In this document: positions 1-9,045 of the stretch, in pieces
Position numbering within the stretch: the first letter of the stretch is position 1
How the letters are laid out: each line of letters opens with the position of its first letter
Source of the DNA: Sphingobacteriales bacterium
GTDB taxonomy: Bacteria > Bacteroidota > Bacteroidia > Chitinophagales > UBA2359
Reading direction: 5' to 3'
DNA length: 64,000 bases
Assembly (NCBI GenBank): GCA_016711285.1
Contig: JADJTG010000013.1
Coordinates: forward strand, 412,001-476,000
The notes under the pieces: model-generated
Seen by the model: only the letters and a program-made list of their open reading frames with translations
Database searches by the model: none
What the model was told of the DNA's origin: nothing
Position numbers and translations under genes: made by a program

Positions 1-1
1 A

Positions 2-937
2 AATACGCTGTATTATGTGAGCCAGACTTTAAATGGTGCGGAGGAGAGTCATTTAATGCCTGTTGTCGGCGGAATGGCAGGCGGTGGCGATACCATTGAA
101 TATACCATGGGTGCAAATGGCAATCAAATTGAAATTCTAAATGCAAACGCAACCGCCGAATATACGATTTTGTTCAACGGCAACCCTGTTGAGAACGGCA
201 GTGTGCTACCCACCAACGGCGATGTGGATATTTATGCGGTGTATCCTTTCAGCACTTGCCCTTCGGATAGTGCGAGTTTTTATTTTTATTACACGCCGCC
301 GCCTGCTCTCATCGCCGCCCATTATAATTTTTGCGTCAATGAAGATGCCCTTATCACCGCCAATGGCACCGACCTGCGCTGGTATGCCGATGCTGCCCTC
401 ACCGAGTTGCTTGCCGAAGGTGATGTTTTTACGCCAACTGCCGAAGGTACTTATTACGTTGTACAAAGCATCTACGGCACACGCAGCGAAGCGGCAATTT
501 TTACGGTCAATTTTTATTTGCCTTTTAATTTCAACTGTATTGAAATACCCACTCCTATCAGCCCCCAGAATGTTGATATAAATATCACGAATGTGTATCA
601 TTTTGGCAGTAAAGACAGTAGTAGTGCAAATGCCGTGAAAGGAAGCGGTAAAACGACTCCGTTTTATATCATCAATACCACCGGCTCCATACCCAATACT
701 CCGCAATTAAAAGTGCGCCCCGTTCCGGCTGCCGACTATTTATTCGTTGAATATACCGACTTATCTGCTGCAACAGGTACTTTGCTGCTACGCAATGCCG
801 CCGGACAGATTGTGCGCAGCATAAAGGGTTATAGTAGCGGCACTGCCGTAGAGGTATCTGCATTGCCGCACGGCGTGTATGCGGCGGAGTTTTTCAGCGA
901 TAAAGGACAATGGAGTGTCGCTAAATGGGTGAAATGA
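2..937 (+). CDS. T9SS-secreted protein, C-terminal part (5' truncated by window edge)
   Basis: The frame is open to the left edge, so this is the C-terminal ~310 residues of a larger extracellular protein; a GTG at 17 is not a credible start because in-frame codons continue upstream (NTLYYVSQ, a typical strand end of a Bacteroidota Ig-like domain). A second Ig-like module is visible around residues 105-170, with LRWYADAALTELL and later GTYYVVQ. The last ~75 residues form a type A T9SS sorting domain: LKVRPVPAADYLFVEY, then GTLLLRNAAGQIVRS and PHGVYAAEFF. The protein is therefore probably exported through the outer membrane and surface-attached or released. The specific function is not recognisable from this fragment. 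Confidence 0.8.
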   Translation, partial: NTLYYVSQTLNGAEESHLMPVVGGMAGGGDTIEYTMGANGNQIEILNANATAEYTILFNGNPVENGSVLPTNGDVDIYAVYPFSTCPSDSASFYFYYTPPPALIAAHYNFCVNEDALITANGTDLRWYADAALTELLAEGDVFTPTAEGTYYVVQSIYGTRSEAAIFTVNFYLPFNFNCIEIPTPISPQNVDINITNVYHFGSKDSSSANAVKGSGKTTPFYIINTTGSIPNTPQLKVRPVPAADYLFVEYTDLSAATGTLLLRNAAGQIVRSIKGYSSGTAVEVSALPHGVYAAEFFSDKGQWSVAKWVK

Positions 938-1033
938 ATAATTTTTATTATTATTTCTTTGTGAGCATCATTTTTTTAAATATTGTTGATAATATTTTAA
1001 GGGCTACATATATGTTTTTTTAAGATAAAGGTA

Positions 1034-1063
1034 TTGCGATTTGTAGCAAATTATTTACTTTTG
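1034..1063 (+). promoter_or_regulatory. Bacteroidota-type promoter for the GT2 gene
   Basis: TTG at 1034-1036, 19 nt, then TACTTTTG at 1056-1063. This matches the primary sigma factor consensus of Bacteroidota (-33 TTG, -7 TAnnTTTG). It lies about 110 nt upstream of the glycosyltransferase start, in a 239-nt AT-rich gap. Confidence 0.55.
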
Positions 1064-1176
1064 GGGAATCTTTCTAACTATGAGCACCTGATTGATTACA
1101 TTTTAAAAATCCATATCTTTAATTTGTATTAGACTTTTATAATATATCCTACTACCTTAAAAACTCTTATTTGTAT

Positions 1177-1998
1177 ATGGAAATCAGCCTCATTTGCGGC
1201 ACTATCAACAGAAGTAGTGAGCTAATTCCATTGTTGCGTTCTTTACAGCAACAAATTAATGCCCCTGCGTTTGAACTGATTCTTGTGGATCAAAATTCAG
1301 ATGACCGTGTTGAAAAAATATTGAACGCTTATGCCGGTACGCTCACGGTTCGGCATATCAAAACGAAGCAACGCGGGCTGGTGACAAGTCGTAATTTGGG
1401 GATTCATCAGGCTCGCGGCAAAATTATCGCCTTTCCCGATGATGATTGCTACTATGCACCCGATACCTTAGCAACGGCAACCGCACAATGTAAAGATATT
1501 TTGGGTATCGGATACTATAATAGCTGCCCGCCTCATACTTTATATTTTCGCAGTACGCAACCGCATTACCTCAAAAAAAATGAAGTATTTTCTTTGTGTT
1601 GCTCGATTTCTATTTTTATTAATTCCGCTTTACTGAAAGATATAGGTCTTTTGGATACCAACTTAGATTATGGCAATCCGGCTACTCCATACGGTGCTAT
1701 GGAAGATTATGAAATTGTATTGCGTGCTATGCAAAAAAACTACTCTGTTTATTATAATCCTCACATACAGGTATTTCATCAAATCAATCAGGGGGCTTAC
1801 TCTGAGCATCGTATGCTGTGTAGCGGCTTTTGTTATTATTATCTGCTGAAAAAATACTTTCCTGCTTATAAACTATGGAGTTTATACTTTAAGGAATGTA
1901 TTATTATTGTTATACACACATTATTGCGTCGCAAAGTGTCCTTGCGCTGGCATCAAAATTTTATGCGCGGAATTAGAATAGGCGCACAACAAAATTGA
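1177..1998 (+). CDS. Family 2 glycosyltransferase
   Basis: A 273-residue GT-A fold glycosyltransferase. It opens with the family beta-strand MEISLICGTINR, has the nucleotide-binding VDQNSDD stretch (residues ~38-43), and the metal-binding acidic triplet FPDDDCYY at residues ~87-93. AMEDYE near residue 180 is in the place of the catalytic ED motif. It probably transfers a sugar from an NDP-sugar to a surface polysaccharide or glycolipid; donor and acceptor cannot be read from sequence. A TTG at 1171 is in frame, but the ATG at 1177 places the first strand correctly. No other polysaccharide genes flank it, and its 3' end lies 8 nt from the convergent hydrolase gene. Confidence 0.85.
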   Translation: MEISLICGTINRSSELIPLLRSLQQQINAPAFELILVDQNSDDRVEKILNAYAGTLTVRHIKTKQRGLVTSRNLGIHQARGKIIAFPDDDCYYAPDTLATATAQCKDILGIGYYNSCPPHTLYFRSTQPHYLKKNEVFSLCCSISIFINSALLKDIGLLDTNLDYGNPATPYGAMEDYEIVLRAMQKNYSVYYNPHIQVFHQINQGAYSEHRMLCSGFCYYYLLKKYFPAYKLWSLYFKECIIIVIHTLLRRKVSLRWHQNFMRGIRIGAQQN

Positions 1999-2006
1999 TA
2001 TTTTGA

Positions 2007-2867
2007 TTATTTGCTTTTTTTAAAAAAATCTATCGTAGCATCGGCGGCACGCTGCATATCGGGCGGCAAAGTGGGAGTATTCCAAGGGTGGCGTGCTCCG
2101 AATACATGGTCGGCTTTCTCAATTTCAAATAGCTGCGCCTGCGGTGCTTGTGCCACAATAGCCTGTGCCGCCTCCATTGGCACTACCACATCGGCAGTGC
2201 CGTGCACTACCAACACCGGAATTTGCAAATGCTGCACCCGCTCCAGAATATCAAAACGGCGGCGGTTGGCTAATAGGTTTTCAACAATTTGATAATGTAG
2301 GGGTAGCAGTTGTCCCGTGCGCGAATTTTGTACATAAATAATTTCCTGCTCCCGCCAATACGCCAACTCTTCGGGGGTATAGTTGCCACTGTGCGAAGCC
2401 ACCGCCGCCCATGTTGCCACTTTGCGCACACGGCTGTCTTCGGCGGCTTTGAGCAACACATCGCCGCCACCCCGACTGTGCCCCAGCAAATAAATACGGT
2501 CGAGGTCTATTTCGCTCACCGAAATGCCGATGTTTTCATTTACCAACCAATCTATAATTTTACCCAAATCATCTAATTCATAAGTGAAATTATTGTGTGC
2601 AAAAGCGTCCAAATCGCTCAGTTCCTGCCAATTGCCCGCCACAATACCATTGTGCGAAAAATTAAATTTCAGCATCGCAAAACCCGCCTGTGCAAAATAT
2701 TGCGACAGCAAATCCCAAGTACCCCAATCTTTAAAACCCTTAAATCCGTGGCAAAATATGATTATCGGCTTGGGCTGATTGTTGAGTTTTAGATGCCAAT
2801 CGGCGTGCATGCTGCGGCTGCCACTGCCTTTTATTTCTAAATGTTGCAAACTGTGAATAGTTTCCAT
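2007..2867 (-). CDS. Alpha/beta hydrolase (serine hydrolase)
   Basis: A 286-residue alpha/beta-hydrolase fold protein, probably cytoplasmic (no signal peptide). IIIFCHGFKGFKDWG (residues ~35-49) is the strand and oxyanion-hole loop. GHSRGG places the nucleophile at Ser131. HGTADVVVP gives a likely acid at Asp226, and KADHVFGARH gives the catalytic His at ~254 or 260. It resembles dienelactone-hydrolase or acyl-peptidase-like enzymes of the DUF1749/BAAT-like type. The substrate cannot be assigned, and esterase, thioesterase or peptidase activity are all possible. It is divergent from the polyprenyl synthase gene, with 116 nt between the starts. Confidence 0.85.
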   Translation of the reverse strand: METIHSLQHLEIKGSGSRSMHADWHLKLNNQPKPIIIFCHGFKGFKDWGTWDLLSQYFAQAGFAMLKFNFSHNGIVAGNWQELSDLDAFAHNNFTYELDDLGKIIDWLVNENIGISVSEIDLDRIYLLGHSRGGGDVLLKAAEDSRVRKVATWAAVASHSGNYTPEELAYWREQEIIYVQNSRTGQLLPLHYQIVENLLANRRRFDILERVQHLQIPVLVVHGTADVVVPMEAAQAIVAQAPQAQLFEIEKADHVFGARHPWNTPTLPPDMQRAADATIDFFKKSK

Positions 2868-2938
2868 AGCTACGCAAGGTGTGTTTTTTTTATTTGTAAA
2901 TATACACCAAAACCTCTGGATATAGTGTGTTTTCGTTT

Positions 2939-2969
2939 TTGAGCAGATAAAATATTTATACTACCTTTG
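2939..2969 (+). promoter_or_regulatory. Bacteroidota-type promoter for the polyprenyl synthase gene
   Basis: TTG at 2939-2941, 20 nt, TACCTTTG at 2962-2969. The start codon at 2984/2987 is only about 15 nt past the -7 element, so the leader would be very short. Confidence 0.6.
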
Positions 2970-2983
2970 CGATTGCAAAACCG

Positions 2984-3961
2984 ATGATGTCGCTCGAAGC
3001 CATACAAAAACCCATTGAACGCGAATTGCATATCTTTGAAGAAAAGTTCAAAGAAGCAGTGCGCAGCCGTGTGGCTTTGTTGGATAAGGTGATGTATTAT
3101 ATTGTGCAGCGCAAAGGCAAGCAGATGCGACCGATGTTTGTGATGTTTGCCGCAAAACTCAACGGAAATGACGGCATCACCGAAGCCACCTATCGTGGGG
3201 CAGCACTGATAGAGTTGTTGCACACCGCCACCCTCGTACACGATGATGTAGTAGATGATGCCGAAGAACGGCGCGGCTTTTTTTCGGTCAATGCGCTGTG
3301 GAAAAATAAAATTGCTGTATTGGTGGGCGATTATTTGCTCTCAAAGGGCTTGTTGTTGTCGGTGGATAATGGTGATTTTCGCCTGCTCCAGATTGCTTCT
3401 ACTGCCGTGCGCGAAATGAGCGAGGGCGAACTGCTCCAAATGGAAAAATCCCGCCTCCTCAACCTCAACGAAAATGATTATTACGACATCATTCGCCGCA
3501 AAACAGCTTCCCTCATTGTGGCAGCCTGCGGCATCGGCTACGCTTCGGGGGGCGGCAGCGGATTTTTGGCAACACAACTTACCCAATTTGCCGAATATGC
3601 CGGTATCGCTTTTCAGATGAAAGATGACCTCTTTGACTACGGCAACGAAAAAATAGGCAAACCCACCGGCATTGACATTCGAGAAAAAAAACTCACCCTG
3701 CCCCTTATTTATACCCTCAGCCAAGCCAGCAACTCCCTGCGCAAGCGGCTTTTGTATTTGATAAAAAATAAAAATAACGACACCGCCGCCGTACAAGAAG
3801 TTATCAACGCCGTATGGAAAAGCGGCGGTATTGAATATGCCCAACAAGCCATGGAGCAGTATCGCCACAAAGCCTTAGAAGCCCTACACCATTTTCCCGC
3901 CTCCGAAGGCAGAAACGGTTTGGAACAATTGATGGATTATACCATCAACCGCACCAAATAA
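2984..3961 (+). CDS. Polyprenyl diphosphate synthase (trans-isoprenyl diphosphate synthase)
   Basis: A 325-residue class I trans-prenyltransferase. The first aspartate-rich motif, DDVVDD, is at residues 87-92 and is followed by RRG. The second, QMKDDLFDYG, has its DDxxD at 214-218. GKQMRP (residues ~46-51) is the diphosphate-binding start of the domain. It condenses isopentenyl diphosphate onto allylic diphosphates, probably making the long side chain of menaquinone (IspB/HepT-like); chain length is not certain from sequence. The gene stands alone behind its own promoter and converges on the methyltransferase gene. Two ATG codons are adjacent (2984, 2987) and either could start translation. 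The idi gene at 36.6 kb acts earlier in the same isoprenoid route. Confidence 0.9.
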   Translation: MMSLEAIQKPIERELHIFEEKFKEAVRSRVALLDKVMYYIVQRKGKQMRPMFVMFAAKLNGNDGITEATYRGAALIELLHTATLVHDDVVDDAEERRGFFSVNALWKNKIAVLVGDYLLSKGLLLSVDNGDFRLLQIASTAVREMSEGELLQMEKSRLLNLNENDYYDIIRRKTASLIVAACGIGYASGGGSGFLATQLTQFAEYAGIAFQMKDDLFDYGNEKIGKPTGIDIREKKLTLPLIYTLSQASNSLRKRLLYLIKNKNNDTAAVQEVINAVWKSGGIEYAQQAMEQYRHKALEALHHFPASEGRNGLEQLMDYTINRTK

Positions 3962-3973
3962 AAAGTTTGTTTT

Positions 3974-4888
3974 TTATCCCTTGATTTGCCGCCTCAACAC
4001 ATAAATTACCGAACTCGCCCGCTCAGTGTGCAGGCTGCCCTGTAGCCAACTCCAAAAACCCGTAATACCTCCGCGCAACCAGCCAAAACCGGAACGGCGG
4101 TATTTTTCGCTCAATAATGCCACATAAAAAGGGTCGAAGGGCAACTGCCGTTTTTCGGCTATTTCAAAACCGTGCCGCTTTGCCAAAATTTCCATGCTTT
4201 TCGGGCTGAAATGATACAAATGGCGCGGCACGTCCCACGCTGCCCAATGTACCCAATAATGGCGGGCATCGTAGCTTTGGTGGTTGGGCACGGCAATAAT
4301 GAGTGTGCCTTGCGGTGCGAGCAGTTGCCCGAACTGCTGCCAGTAGGCATCTAAATCGTGGACGTGCTCCAGCACATGCCATAGCGTAATGGCATCAAAG
4401 TGCTGCGCACCGCTCCCTTGCACCGCCGACAAAGTATCTGCTACCTGCAATCCGAACCGCTCCCGTGCAAAATGCCGCGCTCCTTCGCTCACCTCCACTC
4501 CCTGCACCTGCCAGCCTTTTTGTTGCAGGGTATTCAAAAAGTAGCCCGTGCCGCAGCCGATGTCCAAGAGCCGTTTTTGCGATGCACCCTGCCATTGCTC
4601 TAATAGGCGGCTTTTGCTCTGCAACATACGCGCCCGCACCCGATGGTATATTTGAGACATCATACCTTTGCGCGTGTCGGAGTGCGAAATATAATTGTCG
4701 GAGGCATAATACTTGCCGATGTCGGAGGCTGCGGGTGCGCGTTGTGTATATTCGCCCGCGCACTGCATACAACGCCACACCTCAAACGACTCGCCACTCA
4801 CAGAGTAGTCGGTGGCGGTGAAATGATACTGAATATCTTTGTGCAAACAAAAAGGGCAAATGCTGCGGCTGATGCTGTTGTAGGTCAT
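3974..4888 (-). CDS. Class I SAM-dependent methyltransferase with N-terminal Cys4 motif
   Basis: A 304-residue protein. It starts with a probable zinc-binding knuckle, CPFC (11-14) and CMQC (40-43), followed by a seven-stranded methyltransferase domain with the SAM-binding motif LLDIGCGTGYF at ~107-117. The motif II region (FDAITLWHVLEHVHD) follows. This layout (Cys4 plus Methyltransf_23-like domain) is common in Bacteroidota genes near cell-envelope loci, often annotated as O-antigen or ubiquinone-type methyltransferases; the substrate is unknown. I chose the ATG at 4888 rather than the non-ATG in-frame codon at 4945, because the CPFC motif then begins 10 residues in and the extra stretch would be an unlikely leader. 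It converges on the polyprenyl synthase gene. Confidence 0.82.
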   Translation of the reverse strand: MTYNSISRSICPFCLHKDIQYHFTATDYSVSGESFEVWRCMQCAGEYTQRAPAASDIGKYYASDNYISHSDTRKGMMSQIYHRVRARMLQSKSRLLEQWQGASQKRLLDIGCGTGYFLNTLQQKGWQVQGVEVSEGARHFARERFGLQVADTLSAVQGSGAQHFDAITLWHVLEHVHDLDAYWQQFGQLLAPQGTLIIAVPNHQSYDARHYWVHWAAWDVPRHLYHFSPKSMEILAKRHGFEIAEKRQLPFDPFYVALLSEKYRRSGFGWLRGGITGFWSWLQGSLHTERASSVIYVLRRQIKG

Positions 4889-5085
4889 ATATTTTTTTAT
4901 ATACGAGAGGCTGGCAAGTTGAAAAAAAAACACCTTGAGCCGCAAAGTTCCGAAAAAATACGGTAAATGAAAAACAACTTATTTGCTTCCCTCCGTTCTA
5001 TTTTTTTGTTGCCCACCACTTTGACAAAGTTTATTTTACAGACTCACATAACTTTAAAAATACTGTTTCAAAGTATTTACTGTAT

Positions 5086-5093
5086 TAACTTTG
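5086..5093 (+). promoter_or_regulatory. -7 promoter element upstream of ferredoxin gene
   Basis: TAACTTTG matches TAnnTTTG, 36 nt before the ferredoxin ATG. I do not see a clear -33 TTG at the usual spacing. Confidence 0.4.
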
Positions 5094-5129
5094 CAGCGTT
5101 TTTGATAAAATTATTTTCAATAAAAAAAC

Positions 5130-5459
5130 ATGGATAATACCATAGAGATATTTGTAATCGACCGCGAAGGCACAAAACATACCCTCGAAGCTCCCACAGA
5201 TATGGGTATGAACTTAATGGAGTTGTGCAAAGCATACGAGTTGCCAGTTAAAGGCACTTGCGGAGGTATGGCATTGTGTGCCTCGTGCCAAGTATATGTA
5301 CTGAGCGACCACGAACTCAGCGAAGCCACCGATGATGAGTTATTGATGCTCGACCAAGCATTTTATGTACAAAAAAACAGCCGTTTAGGTTGCCAAATTC
5401 ATTTAAACGATAACATCAACGGACTTACCGTACAACTTGCTCCCGAAAGCGAAGTATAA
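5130..5459 (+). CDS. 2Fe-2S ferredoxin
   Basis: A 109-residue adrenodoxin-type ferredoxin. The cluster ligands are Cys44, Cys50, Cys53 and Cys88 (CGGMALCASC, then RLGCQI), the CX5CX2C...C spacing of vertebrate/bacterial-type 2Fe-2S ferredoxins. The beta-grasp start IEIFVIDREG is visible. It is a small soluble electron carrier. Family members of this type serve Fe-S assembly or monooxygenases, but no partner gene lies next to it. It converges on crcB with only 6 nt between the stop codons. The family assignment is firm; the partner is unknown. Confidence 0.92.
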   Translation: MDNTIEIFVIDREGTKHTLEAPTDMGMNLMELCKAYELPVKGTCGGMALCASCQVYVLSDHELSEATDDELLMLDQAFYVQKNSRLGCQIHLNDNINGLTVQLAPESEV

Positions 5460-5465
5460 GGATTT

Positions 5466-5843
5466 TTAAGACACACTTTGCGCTATCCACCAAGCGAGGG
5501 CAGTGGATAATACACAAAAAACAGTACTCACCATAACATACACCGCCGCCGTGCCCCAGCGACCCTGTTGCAGCATTTGAAACACCTCAAAGCTGTAAGC
5601 GGAAAAGGTACTGAAACCGCCACAAAAACCAACGGCTACCCACAAGCGAAGCAAATAGGGTACGCCGCCGTCTGCTTTTGCCCAATATCCCAAAAAAAAG
5701 CCCATTATCAGCGAAGCCAATATATTGGAAGCCAGAGTGCCGAGCGGAAATACCAAATAAGGCGATAAGGACTTACTCACCCAAAAACGGCAGAGCGTAC
5801 CTAAGCCGCCGCCTACAAATAAAGCGACATAATAAGTATTCAT
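5466..5843 (-). CDS. crcB: Fluoride ion channel CrcB/FluC
   Basis: A 125-residue integral membrane protein with four hydrophobic segments. The hallmark motifs of Fluc channels are present: GGGLGTLCRFW near the N terminus and GFCGGFSTFSAYSFE in the third segment, whose phenylalanines line the fluoride path. It works as a dual-topology dimer that exports fluoride. The start is set by overlap with the upstream gene: the sequence ATGATG contains the TGA stop of the WecA-like gene, so translation is coupled (start 5843 or 5846). A longer upstream frame exists, but it lies inside the upstream gene and is not credible. No fluoride riboswitch is evident. Confidence 0.93.
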   Translation of the reverse strand: MNTYYVALFVGGGLGTLCRFWVSKSLSPYLVFPLGTLASNILASLIMGFFLGYWAKADGGVPYLLRLWVAVGFCGGFSTFSAYSFEVFQMLQQGRWGTAAVYVMVSTVFCVLSTALAWWIAQSVS

Positions 5844-6922
5844 CATAAACGGGAAGAATGATGTGGGTGCTTGATACGATAAAACCATTGCATTATGCCA
5901 AAAACAAGCGCGAAATAAGCAAAAACCGTCCAGCAAAAAGCCCCTTTGCAGGCTTGTGTGCTGTGCAGAAAATAAGTGCCTGCTGCGGAAATTGCCGACA
6001 ATGCAACAAATATCCACGCCACCTGATTATCTTTCAGCCCCGACAATGCCAAGCGATGCGTAGTGTGGTCGCGCCCGCCCACAAAAGGCGACTGCCCACG
6101 AGCCAACCGCCGCCCTGTTACAGTGAGGGTATCCACCAAACAAGGCGTAAACAACAACAAAGGCAAACACAACACCTGCCAATATACCAAGCCATCAGAG
6201 GGCAAAGGAGCTACATTCCACAACAAAGCAATAGAAGCGGCACCCAAAAAAGCCCCCAGAAACTGACTGCCGCTATCGCCCATATATACTTTGGAGGGGT
6301 GCCAGTTGTAATACAAAAATCCCAACAAACCGCCTGCTACTGCCACCAACAATGCCTGCCACGATGCGTCATTGCTGCACCCGCATAAAGCAAGGGCGGC
6401 AAACAGCGCAATAGTACCCGCAATGCCGTCCATGTTGTCAATCATATTAATGGAGTTCATCAAAGCAACGACCCAAAAAATGGTAGCCATATAATTGAGC
6501 CAAGGGAGTGTAGAAAAACCGATGATATTTCCACTGAAATAAATAAGATGAGCACAGAGCAATTGCCCGCCAAACTTAGCCGCCGCGCTGATATTGCGAT
6601 TATCATCTATCAATCCCAACAAATAACCGAAAAAAGTGGCAGCAACAAGCCCCCACTGTACCCCTGTAAGCGAGCCTTTAAATAAAAACACATATGCCAC
6701 CAATCCTACTGCCAAAGCAGTTGCAAACACAGTGCCGCCCACCAAAGGCTTTGCCTGCGCCGACCAGCGCACCTCCTGCGCATTTTTGGAAAGTTGTTGT
6801 TGCAGCAATCCGCTTTGTATGCCACGCAACACACGATTGATTAATATCAACGCTATGATAATATTTATCAGCAGCAGCCCTATGTTCAGAACAGTAAAAA
6901 TTTGCACACTTATCAACATCAT
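5843..6922 (-). CDS. Glycosyltransferase family 4, WecA/TagO-like polyprenyl-phosphate GlcNAc/sugar-1-phosphate transferase
   Basis: A 359-residue multi-spanning membrane enzyme of the MraY/WecA family. The DD pair at 106-107 (LIDD), the NMIDNMDG motif at ~159-166 with catalytic Asp162/Asp165, the YMGDSGS loop, and the C-terminal GGRDHTTHRLALSG histidine motif are all visible. It loads a sugar-1-phosphate onto undecaprenyl phosphate, starting O-antigen, capsule or similar glycans on the inner face of the cytoplasmic membrane. The HTTHR motif fits WecA/TagO better than MraY. Its stop overlaps the crcB start. The DinB-like gene lies 80 nt upstream on the same strand and may share a transcript. 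Confidence 0.88.
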   Translation of the reverse strand: MMLISVQIFTVLNIGLLLINIIIALILINRVLRGIQSGLLQQQLSKNAQEVRWSAQAKPLVGGTVFATALAVGLVAYVFLFKGSLTGVQWGLVAATFFGYLLGLIDDNRNISAAAKFGGQLLCAHLIYFSGNIIGFSTLPWLNYMATIFWVVALMNSINMIDNMDGIAGTIALFAALALCGCSNDASWQALLVAVAGGLLGFLYYNWHPSKVYMGDSGSQFLGAFLGAASIALLWNVAPLPSDGLVYWQVLCLPLLLFTPCLVDTLTVTGRRLARGQSPFVGGRDHTTHRLALSGLKDNQVAWIFVALSAISAAGTYFLHSTQACKGAFCWTVFAYFALVFGIMQWFYRIKHPHHSSRL

Positions 6923-7002
6923 TTTTTTTTAAAACAATGCACAAAGGTAGCAGAATTGAAATAAGTAACAAAAAACAAGGTGAGGGGGATAAAAAATAGC
7001 TA

Positions 7003-7545
7003 TTAAGTTGCCGAAATTGCCTCTGTAATTTCCTGCATTTGCAATAAATGCCGCTTGTTGTGTTCAATGAGCAAATGCAACCAATCCAGCATGGTGAGTT
7101 CGCCCATATAAGGGTGCGGAGCGGTAGCCGTTCCAAACGGCAAACCCTGCGGCGTGTTCAAAGCCTCGCTGAGTTGTTGGCGTTGGGCGATAATTTTTTG
7201 GAGCAGCGTATTCCAGTCGCCGCGTGTGCCCTTGGGTTGTACAAAATCGGGAGCTTCCCAGTAGCGATTGCGGTTTTGCATTGCTTTCTGCATTTTTTCG
7301 TAGGGCACGGTTTCGGCGAAGCGGTCGTTTGCGCCCTCGTTGCCCTGCCCCAAAAGAAAGAGCAGCCGCACAATTCCCTTTTCCACCGCATACACATGCT
7401 CCACACACTCGGCAAGCGACCAGCGTTCCGGCGTAGGTTTTATATCCACAATCGCCACATCTATTGCTTTGGCAGCAGTTTCAAATGCAGCAGTGTTGTT
7501 ATCTAATTGTGTTTTGAGTTCGGAGCGAAAATCTGTATTCATCAT
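7003..7545 (-). CDS. DinB family protein
   Basis: A 180-residue protein of the DinB/YfiT four-helix-bundle superfamily (DinB_2 type). The family's metal-binding histidines fit His50 (WSLAECVEHVY) and His162/His166 in the last helix (IEHNKRHLLQM). Members include thiol-dependent S-transferases (bacillithiol, mycothiol) as well as damage-induced proteins of unknown role, so the substrate is open. Two start codons lie next to each other (7545 and 7542). No lexA-type operator was seen. It is upstream of the WecA-like gene on the same strand. Confidence 0.82.
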   Translation of the reverse strand: MMNTDFRSELKTQLDNNTAAFETAAKAIDVAIVDIKPTPERWSLAECVEHVYAVEKGIVRLLFLLGQGNEGANDRFAETVPYEKMQKAMQNRNRYWEAPDFVQPKGTRGDWNTLLQKIIAQRQQLSEALNTPQGLPFGTATAPHPYMGELTMLDWLHLLIEHNKRHLLQMQEITEAISAT

Positions 7546-7711
7546 CAGACAAAAATACTAAAAACAAGGGAGAATAAACAAAAGTAGCAATGTTTTGATA
7601 CAATAAAGAATATGATTTTTATTGTATCAAAAAAAAGTGCTCAATCACTCACTTGGGTGGTAATACTGTAAAGTATAAGACAATAAATTCATTTTTCATT
7701 TCTTTTATCCC

Positions 7712-7719
7712 TAACTTTG
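7712..7719 (+). promoter_or_regulatory. -7 promoter element upstream of prfA
   Basis: TAACTTTG matches TAnnTTTG, 27 nt before the prfA ATG. There is no clear -33 TTG at the usual distance. Confidence 0.45.
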
Positions 7720-7746
7720 CCACTCAAAAAAAACAAGCATTTTGCA

Positions 7747-8817
7747 ATGATAGATAAATTAGAGGCGATTTTAATACGCTACGAAGATGTGCGTTTGCAA
7801 TTATCCGACCCCGCTATTATGAGCGACATCAAACGCTACACACAACTCAGCCGCGAGTTTAAAGAATTGGAAGAAATCGCCAAAGTAACACAAGTGTATA
7901 AACAACTGCTGGGCAGCATTGAAGAAAGCGAAGAAATTTTGGCAAATGAAAGCGATGCCGAACTGCGCGATTTTGCAAGAGCCGAATTAGAAGAGGCGCA
8001 AGGCAAATTGCCGGAGATAGAAGAACAGGTCAAAAATCTTTTAATACCCAAAGACCCCGAAGACAACAAAAACGCCATTTTGGAAATTCGCGCCGGTACG
8101 GGCGGCGATGAAGCGGCGATTTTTGCGGGCGATTTGTTTCGTATGTACAAACGCTACATAGAAAACAAAGGCTGGAATATGGAAATATTGTCGGAGAATG
8201 AGAGCAGTTCGGGCGGATTTAAAGAAATTTCGTTAGAAATCAGCGGCGAGCAGGTATATGGCGAATTGAAATACGAATCGGGTGTACACCGCGTGCAGCG
8301 CGTACCCGAAACCGAAGCCAAAGGGCGCGTACATACATCGGCAGCCACCGTTGCCGTATTGCCCGAAGCCGATGAAGTAGATGTACAAATCAATCCTGCC
8401 GACCTGCGAGTAGATACCTACCGCGCCAGCGGAGCAGGCGGACAGCACGTTAATAAAACAGAATCCGCTATCCGCATCACACACGTACCCACAGGCCTGG
8501 TTGCCGAAAGCCAGCAAAGCCGCAATCAGCACAAAAACCGCGAAATAGCGATGAAGATGCTCTTTACGCGCCTGTACGAAATGGAATACACCAAACACAT
8601 GAACGAAATTGCCGCCCGCCGCAAAACCTTGGTTTCCACAGGCGACCGTTCTGCTAAAATACGCACCTACAATTTTCCGCAGGGGCGCATCACCGACCAC
8701 CGCATTGATTTGACCCTCTATAAATTAGAAGCCATTATCAACGGCGATTTGCAGGAAATTATTGATGCGCTCAAATTGGTAGAAAATGCCGAAAAACTAA
8801 AAGAAGGCAGCAATTAA
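7747..8817 (+). CDS. prfA: Peptide chain release factor 1
   Basis: A 356-residue class I release factor that reads UAA and UAG and triggers peptide hydrolysis on the ribosome. The catalytic GGQ is at ~231-233 (GAGGQHVNKTESA). The stop-codon recognition tripeptide of RF1 appears as PET at ~187-189 in the sequence RVPETEAKGRVHTS, where RF2 would have SPF; this makes it RF1 and not RF2. The in-frame TTG at 7717 lies inside the -7 promoter element, so the ATG at 7747 is the start. Length is normal for the family. The gene stands alone. Confidence 0.96.
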   Translation: MIDKLEAILIRYEDVRLQLSDPAIMSDIKRYTQLSREFKELEEIAKVTQVYKQLLGSIEESEEILANESDAELRDFARAELEEAQGKLPEIEEQVKNLLIPKDPEDNKNAILEIRAGTGGDEAAIFAGDLFRMYKRYIENKGWNMEILSENESSSGGFKEISLEISGEQVYGELKYESGVHRVQRVPETEAKGRVHTSAATVAVLPEADEVDVQINPADLRVDTYRASGAGGQHVNKTESAIRITHVPTGLVAESQQSRNQHKNREIAMKMLFTRLYEMEYTKHMNEIAARRKTLVSTGDRSAKIRTYNFPQGRITDHRIDLTLYKLEAIINGDLQEIIDALKLVENAEKLKEGSN

Positions 8818-9045
8818 TTGTTTTTTTTGGAAGGGATAATGTATTTCGGCAGGCTCAATGCACCTATTCTGCACCAAACACAATTATTAGAGGTTTGAAA
8901 ATTCGTTTTTTTTATAACAAAAAACAAACTCAACCGCCGATAAATGATAACTTAGCGAGCTTATTTTTGTTGTTATTTTATAAATTTTAATGCACTCATC
9001 ATCTTTTTTTCTGAACAACAGAAAAAAACATTTTCATTTTTTATC

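Noticed and set aside
5844..6017. Longer CrcB starting at 6017
   Set aside because: The extension lies wholly inside the transferase gene and lacks membrane-protein character; the overlap start at 5843/5846 gives the normal family length.
9004..9028. Terminator or attenuator hairpin before metG
   Set aside because: The inverted repeat is only T7CTG / CAGA7, so the stem is almost all A-T, and it sits directly before the GTG start; too weak to call.
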